From Symbiodinium natans (lineage: Eukaryota > Sar > Dinophyceae > Suessiales > Symbiodiniaceae), in assembly GCA_905221605.1 (NCBI GenBank), contig CAJNDS010001557.1, positions 808,501-872,500 on the forward strand: DNA of 64,000 bases, in the 5' to 3' direction. Numbering within the stretch: the stretch's first letter is position 1; each line of letters starts with the position of its first letter. The notes under the pieces are model-generated. The model saw nothing but the letters and a program-made list of their open reading frames with translations, was not told the DNA's origin and ran no database searches. This document shows positions 1-22,558 of this stretch, piece after piece. The position numbers were made by a program, and so were the translations under genes.

Positions 1-138
1 TCAACGCCCCTAGCATACTCTTGGGTTGTTCTCCAGCACAGGGGCTTTGAGTCTGGGGTGCGCGCCGTCATCGTCGAAAACCGAAAGCCTTGTGCCCTTT
101 CTTGCCGCTCGGAAACCCGTCCGAAAACGTCCGCCTAG

Positions 139-1307
<1,169 letters not shown>

Positions 1308-1356
1308 GTCTTGGCAGACTTGCTGACGATGCCACGTTTGAAGCGCCACAGGCAGA

Positions 1357-1389
1357 CATGTCGAAGAGGGTCAAACCCTCATGTTCATG
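1357..1389 (+). promoter_or_regulatory. Conserved 3' UTR hairpin, actin copy A
   Basis: About 50 bases after the stop, GAGGGT and ACCCTC pair perfectly across a CAA loop, framed by CATG on both sides. The other four copies carry GCCCTC on the right arm, which turns the closing T-A pair into a G-U wobble and keeps the stem. Role inferred: mRNA 3' end or stability signal. Confidence 0.5.
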
Positions 1390-1756
1390 TCTGACTTATC
1401 GGTGCGATGATGGGCTGGGCAGGTCCAGCGACCAGTGTCCGCAAGTGTGGTTTTGAGCTGTTTTGTCTGCTCCTGCTATCTTGGCAGGTGCTGCTCGGGT
1501 GTGCGCCCGAACTTGTTGCAGCTTCTGTACAGCAACGGGCTGCGACTGCAATAGGGGTTCAGGATGTCTCAAGCATGCCAGCTGCGACGCTGAGATGAAA
1601 GAAGATGAAAACAAGGGGTGGGCACGGTCTGCTTGCGGTGAGTGCACGCCTGGCGCTTACTCATGCCACCTTGTCAATGGCCGTCCCTTAAAGGTCGCTT
1701 CCCTTGTCAACCAATGGGCCCGAGCAACCGACACAGCTCGCATCCTCCAGCCGACC

Positions 1757-1776
1757 CTTGCTTTTTGCCTTCAGCC
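1757..1776 (+). promoter_or_regulatory. Probable spliced-leader acceptor, actin copy B
   Basis: A pyrimidine-rich run ends in CAG (AG at 1773-1774), two bases before the start codon at 1777. The position matches copies C-E although the surrounding sequence differs, which supports a functional trans-splice acceptor. Confidence 0.5.
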
Positions 1777-5325
<3,549 letters not shown>

Positions 5326-5389
5326 GGTTTTCGAGGCTTCCGCGGCTTCTGAGGGGCTGGGAGGGAGCTGGGCAACGCCTTTGGCCAGA

Positions 5390-5422
5390 CATGTCGAAGA
5401 GGGTCAAGCCCTCATGTTCATG
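5390..5422 (+). promoter_or_regulatory. Conserved 3' UTR hairpin, actin copy B
   Basis: Stem arms GAGGGT and GCCCTC across a CAA loop, 65 bases after the stop codon. The closing pair is a G-U wobble in RNA. Confidence 0.5.
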
Positions 5423-5850
5423 CCTGAGCCGAAGGGTTCCGAAGCGCAATAGTGGCAGATCCATGGGTCTTAGAGTGATCCCGTCCAAGGGGGCAGATCA
5501 CAGAGATTCACAGAGGACCGTTGGGTCGTTGTGGGGTGCTTGTGTTGAGCCATCGAGTGATGGCGCAAAGCAGCTTTGCAAAATTTGTAGCTTCTCATGT
5601 ATAGATGCAAGCCGTTACAGGGCGCTTTCGCCCGTACGGCATGTATAAGGCACCGACCATTCGCGTCCCTAGCGAAACAAGGCTGTGAACTCCACGCACC
5701 CGAGCCTTGTACACACTCAAATCCTGGCCAATTGGTAGCCCTAAACACAGACCCACAGCACAAAGAAGCGGCACTGTGTGGCATGCACGTGAGTGGATGA
5801 CCTGTGCCCCGCGGGCGCGAGCATCTTGTACAGCTCTGGTCTAGCTCCGC

Positions 5851-5871
5851 TTTCATCTTCTGTCCGCAGCC
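5851..5871 (+). promoter_or_regulatory. Probable spliced-leader acceptor, actin copy C
   Basis: TTTCATCTTCTGTCCGCAG precedes CC and the start codon (AG at 5868-5869). This is a classic pyrimidine tract plus AG although no cis intron ends here, as expected for trans-splicing of the dinoflagellate leader. Confidence 0.55.
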
Positions 5872-7857
<1,986 letters not shown>

Positions 7858-7921
7858 GGTTTTCGAGGCTTCCGCGGCTTCTGAGGGGCTGGGAGGGAGC
7901 TGGGCAACGCCTTTGGCCAGA

Positions 7922-7954
7922 CATGTCGAAGAGGGTCAAGCCCTCATGTTCATG
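7922..7954 (+). promoter_or_regulatory. Conserved 3' UTR hairpin, actin copy C
   Basis: Identical to the copy B hairpin and at the same distance from the stop codon. Confidence 0.5.
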
Positions 7955-8392
7955 CCTGAGCCGAAGGGTTCCGAAGCGCAATAGTGGCAGATCCATGGGT
8001 CTTAGAGTGATCCCGTCCAAGGGGGCAGATCACAGAGATTCACAGAGGACCGTTGGGTCGTTGTGGGGTGCTTGTGTTGATCCATCGAGTGATGGCGCAA
8101 AGCAGCTTTGCAAAATTTGTAGCTTCTCATGTATAGATGCAAGCCGTTACAGGGCGCTTTCGCCCTTACGGCATGTCTAAGGCATCGACCATTCGCGTCC
8201 CTAGCGAAACAAGGCTGTGAACTCTACGAACCCGAGCCTTGTACACCCTCTTTCAACACACGAATCCTGGCCAATTAGTAGCCCTAAACCCGCACCACAG
8301 CAAAAAGAAGCGGCACTGTGTGGCATGCACGTGAGTGGATGACCTGTGCCCCGCGGGCGCGAGCATCTTGTACAGCTCTGGTCTAGCTCCGC

Positions 8393-8413
8393 TTTCATCT
8401 TCTGTCCGCAGCC
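8393..8413 (+). promoter_or_regulatory. Probable spliced-leader acceptor, actin copy D
   Basis: Same pyrimidine tract and CAG as copy C, with AG at 8410-8411 and the start codon at 8414. Confidence 0.55.
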
Positions 8414-12400
<3,987 letters not shown>

Positions 12401-12464
12401 GGTTTTCGAGGCTTCCGCGGCTTCTGAGGGGCTGGGAGGGAGCTGGGCAACGCCTTTGGCCAGA

Positions 12465-12497
12465 CATGTCGAAGAGGGTCAAGCCCTCATGTTCATG
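12465..12497 (+). promoter_or_regulatory. Conserved 3' UTR hairpin, actin copy D
   Basis: Same stem and spacing as copies B and C. Confidence 0.5.
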
Positions 12498-12935
12498 CCT
12501 GAGCCGAAGGGTTCCGAAGCGCAATAATCACAGATCCATGGGTCTTAGAGTGATCCCGTCCAAGGGGGCAGATCACAGAGATTCACAGAGGACCGTTGGG
12601 TCGTTGTGGGGTGCTTGTGTTGAGCCATCGAGTGATGGCGCAAAGCAGCTTTGCAAAATTTGTAGCTTCTCATGTATAGATGCAAGCCGTTACAGGGCGC
12701 TTTCGCCCGTACGGCATGTCTAAGGCATCGACCATTCGCGTCCCTAGCGAAACAAGGCTGTGAACTCTACGCACCCGAGCCTTGTACACCCTCTTTCAAC
12801 ACACGAATCCTGGCCAATTAGTAGCCCTAAACCCGCACCACAGCAAAAAGAAGCGGCACTGTGTGGCATGCACGTGAGTGGATGACCTGTGCCCCGCGGG
12901 CGCGAGCATCTTGTACAGCTCTGGTCTAGCTCCGC

Positions 12936-12956
12936 TTTCATCTTCTGTCCGCAGCC
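12936..12956 (+). promoter_or_regulatory. Probable spliced-leader acceptor, actin copy E
   Basis: Same tract as copies C and D, AG at 12953-12954, start codon at 12957. Confidence 0.55.
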
Positions 12957-14889
<1,933 letters not shown>

Positions 14890-14938
14890 GCTGAGGGGAG
14901 TGATTGGAACACAGTTTCGATTGCCAGTCTGCAGGAGT

Positions 14939-14971
14939 CATGTCGAAGAGGGTCTAGCCCTCATGTTCATG
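14939..14971 (+). promoter_or_regulatory. Conserved 3' UTR hairpin, actin copy E
   Basis: The hairpin is preserved (loop CTA in place of CAA) although the flanking 3' sequence is unlike the other copies. This is the strongest sign that the element itself is selected. Confidence 0.55.
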
Positions 14972-15145
14972 GCACCTACAGCCTTACAGGTCAATCCAAT
15001 TCCTGACCGCGACGTCAAGGGGACGCGTCAGTTTGCAAAGTGACCCCTCAAAGCCATCTCAGCCCTAAGCCCTTAGACCTAATCCCTAAACCCTAAACCC
15101 TAAACCCTCAACCCTAAACCCCTTATAAGGCCTTAGTGTGCGATA

Positions 15146-18100
15146 ATGTGCATGTCCACCCCCTCCGTAATGTCGCACTCCTTTCTTTGGAAGCCCTTCC
15201 CAAAGAGGAGGCCAACCCCCCCCCCCCCGCCTTCAAAAATCAAAGCGGTATAGGGTTCCCTTTAAGTGGAGCTCTGAGTAGGGCATCTGGGAAGTTAGAG
15301 TGTCCCTACTGTTTAATGGGTACTTTAGCCCGCACCGGAAACCGGTGCCCTAGATTTCCCTAAACCCAAACCCTAAAGCCTGAACCCTGAACTCTGAACT
15401 CTGCACCCTGAACCCTGAAGCCTAAACCCTACTGAGCTCGATCCCCGAGCCCTGGCACCCTAAACCAAGCCCTCAAAAGCCGCAGATTCGCACGCCTTAA
15501 GCCCCGTCACCGCGGTTTCGATCTCGACGCCCACTGGGCCTGTGGTTTGTCGGGTTTAAGGAGCAGATTTTTCTCACTTTCAGAGGTGGGGACACCGAGG
15601 CCCGCGAAGCCTTAGAATCTCAGGGTCGAGGATGCGGGTTTTAGAGGGTGCAAGCTTTAAGGATTAAGAGGGCTCTAAGCCCCAAACTCTACGCCCTATA
15701 AATCCTTATCCCAAAGACCCGGACGCAGCGCCCGGTTAGCGCGCAGGTGCCCAACAGTCGGCTCGACGGCATTTCTGCCCATGAGCCGAGTCACAGGGTT
15801 TGTTGAGGTGTTTCAATAAGGGGGTTTTGGGTGTAAAGGGTTTGCAGTTTGCAGGAAGAAGGGCTTAGGGTTAAAAGGATTTATGCGTTAGGAGTCTTTG
15901 AGACTTGGGGCGGGGGGGTACCGGACTTTTAGGCATCTTCTCATGCTCAAGGTTTGGGGTTCAAGGACTCCTTGAGTTCGGGTTAAGGGTTGGCCGTTCA
16001 TTTAAGCCGGGTCAGTCTTCACGTGTGATTAGTATTCGGCCGACGAAGCTTCCTCATTTTTTCGAGAGACGTGTTCTGAAACCTCCACCGCTCAGGAAAT
16101 ATGGGGTTTAGGGTTTAGGGTTTAGGGTTTAGGGTTTAGGGTTTAGGGTTTAGGGTTTAGGAGCCCTAAACCCTAAACTACAAGCCCCGCAAATCTGGCA
16201 GGAGGCTGGCTGATGACTAAGATTCTACTGAAGTAGGAAAACCCATACTGACCCTAAACCCTAAACCCTAGAACTTAAACCGAACACAAACGCCTTGCCC
16301 GCGCGACACCGACACCGACACCGGTCCCTTCAAGAATCGCGTGAAGCAACATAGGAATCGGAATATTTACTAATAGTAATCCCTTCTGGTCCCTTCAATA
16401 ATATACGATATTTACCGCCAAAAAATGATTATGCCAATAGTATTCCCTTCAGACCCCTTTGAAATTAAACTTTCAGTATAATTACCCCCCCCCCAAAAAA
16501 CCTGTTCTAATCATTAAGGGCCCTGTGGTGTCGGATCCTGGCTGCCCAGGATACGCGCTTGGTCTATGAGGCGTCGGAGCTTCTTGACATAGGCACCGGG
16601 CTGAGACTACCTAAACCCTACCCTAAACCCTAAACCCGAAGCCCTCAGCCCTGAACCCTAAACCCTAAACCCTAAGCCCTAAGCCCTAAACCCTACACCC
16701 TAAACCCTGAACCCTGAACCCTGAACCCTAAACCTAGGCCTAAACCCTAAAGGCCTAGTCCTAAGGGGTTTGGGGTTTCTGGGGAGTTTAGGGTTTACAG
16801 TAGTTTCTTAGTTGAAGTTTTTTAGAAGTTGAGTTCTGGGCCTGGGGTTTCTGAATTTGGGGGGGGGGATAATTATGCGGTTTACATTCATCTAACACCA
16901 TCTTGTAACGATATGGTCACTTCTCCAAAATATGGTCCCGTTTGGGTTCGTTATAACAATTTAGTTCACCCGAAAAGGGACCATTATTGAGAGAGCTGAC
17001 CATAAATCAACCTTGTCTTATGTGAAACAGGGTTTATATGACTGTTATTGGTGAGTGTATATAAGGTTCCTCTTTAATATAGGTGAGTGTAAATGTTGGG
17101 TGTCCTTTTGGGGGTACAACAAATATAAACCCCTACTTCATTCATATCAGTATATGATTGTAACGGGATCCAATGACGAGTCCCTGTGTCCAATGCTTTG
17201 GCGGCCGCAGGGTTTTGGGGGGTCAAGGGTTCGGGTTCAGGGTTAGGGTTTAGGGTTTAGGGTTAGGGTTTAATTAGGGTTTAGGGTTTAGGGCTTAGGG
17301 CTTAGGGCTTAGGGCTTAGGGCTTAGGGCTTAGGGCTTAGGGTTACAGGGTTTAGGGACCCTAAACCCTAAACCCTAATTGCTCAAGCCTCTGTACCTTG
17401 GAATTATTCCAATGTTAAAAGAAATGCCTAGAAACTCATCGAAAGTCCGCCAGATTCCGCGAAACTTCCCCGCTACTTCAATATAAACTAAGGCTTAGGG
17501 TTTGTGGTTTAGGATCCAAACCCGATGTTGCATATAGTACCGACCACAGCCGGCGGAGTTACTAACAACCTTTGACTTGGGTCGTTCTCTAAAGTGGGCC
17601 CCTTTTGCACGGCACCTTCTAAACAAGACAAAGAGGAAGCCCTAAACCCTAAACTCTAGACCCTAAACCCCACAACTTAATCCCTAAACCCGAAACCCTC
17701 AACCCTCGTTTAGAGAACTGTCCAGTTCCTGTCTCGGCGCCGCCTTCTCAGGTGCAGACAAGGAGCTGCCGCGGGGATCCCGGAGACGTCATCTTAGGGT
17801 TTAGGGTTCAGGGTTTAGGGTTTAGGGTTCAGGGTTTAGGGTTCAGGGTTTAGAGTTCAGGGTTTAGGATGTAGGGTGAAGGGTTGTTTAGGGATGCTAT
17901 GTGTAACCCCAAGCACTAGACTGTAGACCCTCGACATCGAGCTCTCAGGTCGAAGTCTAGCTTGGCTTAGCTACCAGGACTTGGGTGTAGGTTCCCCGTT
18001 AAACCCGAAAAGGCACACTGTTTATTCCTAGGGTTTAGGGGTTAGGGTTTTTGGGTTTAGGGTCTAGGGTTTAGGGTTTAGGGTAGGTTGCTCTTGGGTC

Positions 18101-21100
18101 TCGGCCACCATGAGCTTCCATGTCATCTGCATAACCTACTGTCTCTCAGTAGGGACTAAGGGAATTAGGGTTGATATTCCCCAAAATATTCCCTTTCAGA
18201 GGATGGGGTTTATATACCCCTATACAATCCCTTAAAGGGGATAGGGCTTATATCCCATAAGGCACGGAAGGTGCCTACTTCCCTTGTTTCCGACGAAAAG
18301 CCAGCAGGTCTATGCTGTCACTGGCTGCTCTCTGCTGATCTAATGCTCATCCCCCAAATCCTAAACACCTTGAACACCCTAAACACCCTGAACCCCCCTA
18401 TCTCCCTATTCCCCCCAAACCCTAAATCAACCCTAACCCCCCAAACCCCTAGCCTAAGCCCTAAGCCCTAAGCCCAAAGCCCTAAACCCTAAGCCCTAAG
18501 CCCTAAACCCTAAGCCCTAAACCCTAAACCCTAAACCCTAAGCCCTAAACCCTAAGCCCTAAGCCCTAAACCCTAAACCCTAAACCCTAAACCCTAAGCC
18601 CTAAACCCTACAGAAACCTTCGACCCCCCAGCCCCTTTAGCCTGAGGCCCGTCATCGGCGGTCGGTCCCTGGCAGTCCTCGTCCGCTACGCCGAGAAAAC
18701 GCTCCTACGGCTCAATTTAGGGTTTAGGGTTTAGGGTTTAGGGTTTAGGGTTTAGGGTTAGGGTTTAGGGTTTAGGGTTTAGGGTTTACGGGTTAGTTCA
18801 GGTGTGTTGTTGGGGTTTGGGGTTGGGGCCTTTGGGGTTCAGAGCCTCGGGTTTAATTACAGTTTTCAAATCCCACAATTTGTGGGAACCCTAAGCCCTG
18901 GACTCCCAGAAGACTTGGGCAGCTTGGCGCAGGGTTTCGGGCCTGAGGCCTTTAGGGTTTAGGGTTTAGGGTTTAGGGTTTAGGGTTTAGGGTTTAGGGT
19001 TTAGGGTTTAGGGTTCAGGGTTCAGGGTTCAGGGTGTAGGGAGGGTTGAGTTGAAGGCTTTAGGCACATGTGGTCGTAACGTGCGTTTCGGCCCCTCTGA
19101 GGCCAAACCAAAGCATGACGTCATGCCTAAACCCCTATGCAGCCCTACACAACCCAAGCCGTATACCCTAAACCCTACACCCTACACCCTAAACTCTAAA
19201 CCCTAAACCCTAAACCCTACACCCTAAACCCTAAACCCAAAACCCTCAACCCTAAACCTTACGCATGTTTCAAGCACTAGGCCGCCCCATGCACCCGGAA
19301 GTTTGAGGCTGAAGTGGACAGCGACCTACCCCTGAGCCGCTGGTGCTGCGCTGGCTCGGCGCTTGGGCTTTCGGGCTGGGGGTTTATGGTTTAGGGATAG
19401 GGTTTAGGCTTAGGGTTTAGGTTTGAGGGTTTAGTGTTTCGGGTTTCGGGTTTGGGTTTAGGGATCCGGGTTACAAATTGCGGGATTTGAAATTTGTAAA
19501 CCGAAGGCTTTGAACCTGAACGCCCCAACCCCAAACCCCAACAACACACCTTAACTAACCCTTAAACCCTAAACCCCAAACCCCAAAGCCTAAATCCTAA
19601 ACCCTAAACCCTTTAAACGACAAAGCGTGCCTTCTAAAGCCAAGCCTCTTGAGCACAAAGCAGACATGAAGAGCTCCGTGCCACCCTGAGTCCCAAACCC
19701 TGAAACCTTAAACCCTAAAGCCTGAACTTCCCAATGGGTTTAGGGTTTAGGGTTTAGGGTTTAGGGTTTAGGGTTTGGGGTTTAGGGTTTAGGGTTTAGG
19801 GTTTAGGGTTTAGGGATTGCTGAGGGGGCACCCCCCAGCGGTAGTTCCGCATAGGGTTTACAGTAAGGGGGTCTAGCCAGAGGGGCTTAGGAGGCAAGCT
19901 CGGGGGTGTTTTTGCTATTTTGGGATTTAGGGTTTAAGGGCGCCTCAGGGGGTTTAGGGGGCACGTCTTTTAAGCCTGCAGCCCGAACTTTGCGGGCAGA
20001 CTCCCCCCCGGAGTGTTTAGAGCGCCTGCACACAGAGGGAACCTCGCCGGAGCTGATGGCTTGAAATCAGAGCCATCTGCTCAGTGGTGGAGCGCGTGAT
20101 CGACTGTTAGACCATTAGTTTTGTCTGGCGAGCTCTATGGTAGGGAAGCAGGGAATGAGGCGCTCCCATCTGATCCCTTAGAGGGCTGTATGGGGTAGAC
20201 TTAACCCCTAAACCGTAAACCCTAAACCCTAAACCCTAAACCCTAAACCCTAAACCCTAAACCCTAAAACTTCCCCCTTTGAAGGGTTAGGACTAGGGGG
20301 ATGGAAGGTCTCTCATTCCCGAATTCCCCTATGGAGCGCGCTCGGGAAGGGAGCTTTCCCCAGAAGCGGGCCCGTCCCTAAACCCTAAACCCTAACCCTA
20401 AACTCTAAACCCTAAACCCTAAACCTTGAACCCTAAACCCTAAACCCTAAACCCTAATACCTCTTAAAGCAAGGTTGGCCACGCTTACAAAGGGACCAAA
20501 GAGGGCAAGAGCAGCTGGCAATACAAGCTTTCAAGTGGCCGTCGTCATAGCACCCTAAGTCCCTAAGCCCTGTAAACCCCAAAGGGCGATGCCTCAGACG
20601 CCAGGGTCTGAACCTAGCTAAGCATCAGGCCTACCCGGGTTTAGGGTTTAGGGCCTCGAGTTTGGGCAGCCCCCCTGAAGCCTCCATTTTCAAGACTCTT
20701 CTCCTCGCCAAGTCTGCCGAAGGCTCACTCTGCCAAAGTGGTGAAGAGTGCACAGTTAGGTGGCCAACACGCTTGCCCTCAGCACTAAAGACCCCGGAAT
20801 CCCTATATTCTCTAAGTTGTAGGGCCCCTTTTTGGGGGGGTCGGTATTATAAGGGTGCCGCATTATATATATATATATATATATATAGGACTCAACAAAA
20901 GGACCCGAACTTAGGGAGCTACCCAGATTGCTGGAGAGAAGAGAGAGCGAGAAAGGTAGCTGTGAACGCGCTGCTCCGTTGCTTCGTCCCTTCTAAACCC
21001 CAAAAGCCCTAAACACTAAACCCCTAAACCCCAAACCCCAAACCCCAAACCCCAAACCCCAAACCCCAAACCCCAAACCCCAAACCCCAAACCCCAAACC

Positions 21101-21300
21101 CCAAACCCCAAACCCTAAACCCTAAACCCTAAACCCCAAACCCTAAACCCTAAACCCTAAACCCTAAACCCTAAACCCAAGCCTCATTGCCGGACCTCCT
21201 TGGCCACCTGGCGCCATCCCCATCGGGGCCTGTTAGGTCCCTGCGCTCCCAACAAAATCGGAGCCGCAAAGTCTTCTTCAAAAATCCTCCCTTAATGTAG
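15146..21300 (+). CDS. Unknown protein, 12 small exons among telomere-type repeats
   Basis: Proposed exons: 15146-15207, 15584-15623, 15747-15797, 16550-16599, 17752-17787, 18647-18709, 18910-18940, 19308-19353, 19640-19672, 20000-20058, 20474-20534, 21182-21300. They join in one frame to 651 bases, about 216 residues. Each junction was chosen because the frame stays open, the acceptor is AG, the donor is GT, GC or GA, and most joints share a 1-5 base repeat. Readable segments include EAREALESQVPNSRLDG, YEASELLDIGTG and VIGGRSLAVLVRYAEKTLL. The last exon is basic (RSQQNRSRKVFF). I do not recognise the family. The start is the first ATG after an AG acceptor at 15,134-15,135. Individual exons are short and two reading frames are often open, so some exons may be wrong; the run of in-frame joints is the main support. 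Confidence 0.45.
16915..17001. mobile_element. Foldback element
   Basis: About 36-base inverted ends (GGTCAC-TCTCC-AATATGGTCCC on the left; GGGACCATTATTGAGAG-TGACC on the right) around a short AT-rich centre. It is non-coding and lies inside an intron of the 15-21 kb gene. Confidence 0.5.
18475..18608. repeat. CCCTAAA/CCCTAAG array
   Basis: About 19 units ending an intron just before the exon at 18647. A matching TTTAGGG array (18,716-18,790) begins right after that exon, which is therefore bracketed by opposite orientations. Confidence 0.95.
21005..21180. repeat. CCCCAAA block followed by CCCTAAA block
   Basis: Roughly fourteen CCCCAAA units and then about nine CCCTAAA units end the last intron before the exon at 21182. 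The variant is clustered rather than scattered, which implies local copying. Confidence 0.95.
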
Positions 21301-21762
21301 GGTTTAGGGTTTAGGGCTAGGGTTTAGGGTTTAGGGTTTAGGGTTTAGGGTTTAGGGTTTAGGGCTTCGGGTTTAGGGTGTAGGGTTTCGGGTTTTCAAA
21401 AATCAGGATCATGGCCCAGAGCCTCCTGAATTCTATACACCATAAGGTTCCCTGAAAAGCCCCTTGAACCCCAAAAACGATACCCTCTTCAGTCCCAGGT
21501 TCCTCTTGGGTTATCTTCCAGGCCCTAGACCCTGAAACAGCCCCGGCTCGCGCTGGGATGAGTTGCTCGCGTCTCCGCGCGATTTCAAATCTCAAAAGAG
21601 CGCCGGACGATTTCAAGCTGTCTGGGCCCTGTTTGCCTGAACCCGAAACACTAAATTCGACCCTAGACCCTAGACCCAAGGCCAAGACCTGAAACCTTGG
21701 AATCCCTGAAGCCAGTGCTATTCTACATGGGCCCTTAGTACGGTCCCTTACCCTTGTTTACA

Positions 21763-21852
21763 GGGATCTGAAGTATGGGCCCTTGTTATATAGAGTGCAC
21801 ATGAGGGTTATATAACAAGGGACCCAAATTAAGGGCCCATACTTCGGATCCC
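21763..21852. mobile_element. Foldback element
   Basis: Inverted ends GGGATCTGAAGTATGGGCCC and its near complement around 21,830-21,852, with a second arm CCTTGTTATATA/TATATAACAAGG inside. It is non-coding and lies between the two unknown genes. Confidence 0.5.
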
Positions 21853-22244
21853 CTATCTGTGCTTGAGGTTTAGGTCTTAGGGTTGAGGGACCCTTCCCTT
21901 TCACTACCAGCCAGGCGCCCTTGAGCAGAGTGTTGGGTTTAGGGGCTTCATGACCCAGAACCCTGAACCCTAAACCCTAAACCAATGGCCTTCGGATCGG
22001 TTTTGGGGTTTTGCTGTGTGGGAGGGCTTGTTATTGCTTTCAGGGCTACAGCGGGCTGTTGAATTTGGGGGGTTGGGTGTTTTGGGTTTAGGCTTTAGGG
22101 TTCCGGGCTACAGCGGGCTTCAAATGAGGGTTGCGGTTTTCGGAAAGAATGGCTCGGCTCTGCGAAAGCTCTCCCGCCTTCGTAGGCCTTTTAACGGCCG
22201 ACGCTCCAAACACATGAGCTCGCAGACACCCTCAAGCCCAAAGC

Positions 22245-22546
22245 CCTGAACCCTAAACCCTAACCCTAAACCCTAAACCCTAAACCCTAAACCCTAAACC
22301 CTAAACCCTAAACCCTAAACCCTAAACCCTAAACCCTAAACCCTAAACCCTAAACCCTAAACCCTAAACCCTAAACCCTAAACCCTAAACCCTAAACCCT
22401 AAACCTAACCCTAAACCCTAAACCCTAAACCCTAAACCCTAAACCCTAAACCCTAAACCCTAAACCCTAAGCCCTAAGCCCTAAGCCCTAAGCCCTAAGC
22501 CCTAAGCCCTAAGCCCTAAGCCCTAAGCCCTAAACCCTAAACCCTA
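22245..22546. repeat. Longest clean CCCTAAA array in the window
   Basis: About 300 bases of 7-base units with one 6-base slip near 22,405. A block of about ten CCCTAAG variants occupies roughly 22,465-22,535. It ends 13 bases before the proposed start codon of the 22.6 kb gene. Confidence 0.97.
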
Positions 22547-22558
22547 GCCAGAAGCGCC

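Larger units (their letters stand above)
1308..1776 (+). other. Spacer between actin copies A and B
   Basis: This stretch holds the 3' flank of copy A, including the conserved hairpin at 1357-1389, and the 5' flank of copy B. It does not resemble the 545-556 base spacers between later copies except at the hairpin and at the pyrimidine tract plus AG just before the start codon. I see no coding signal; short open frames here are chance. Confidence 0.6.
5326..5871 (+). other. Actin repeat-unit spacer (B to C)
   Basis: This 546-base spacer recurs, nearly identical, at 7858-8413 and 12401-12956. It begins with the 3' hairpin region and ends with a pyrimidine tract and CAG before the next start codon. 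It must carry any promoter and polyadenylation information for the array, but I see no TATA box or other recognisable promoter motif. Open frames within it are not conserved as protein. Confidence 0.75.
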
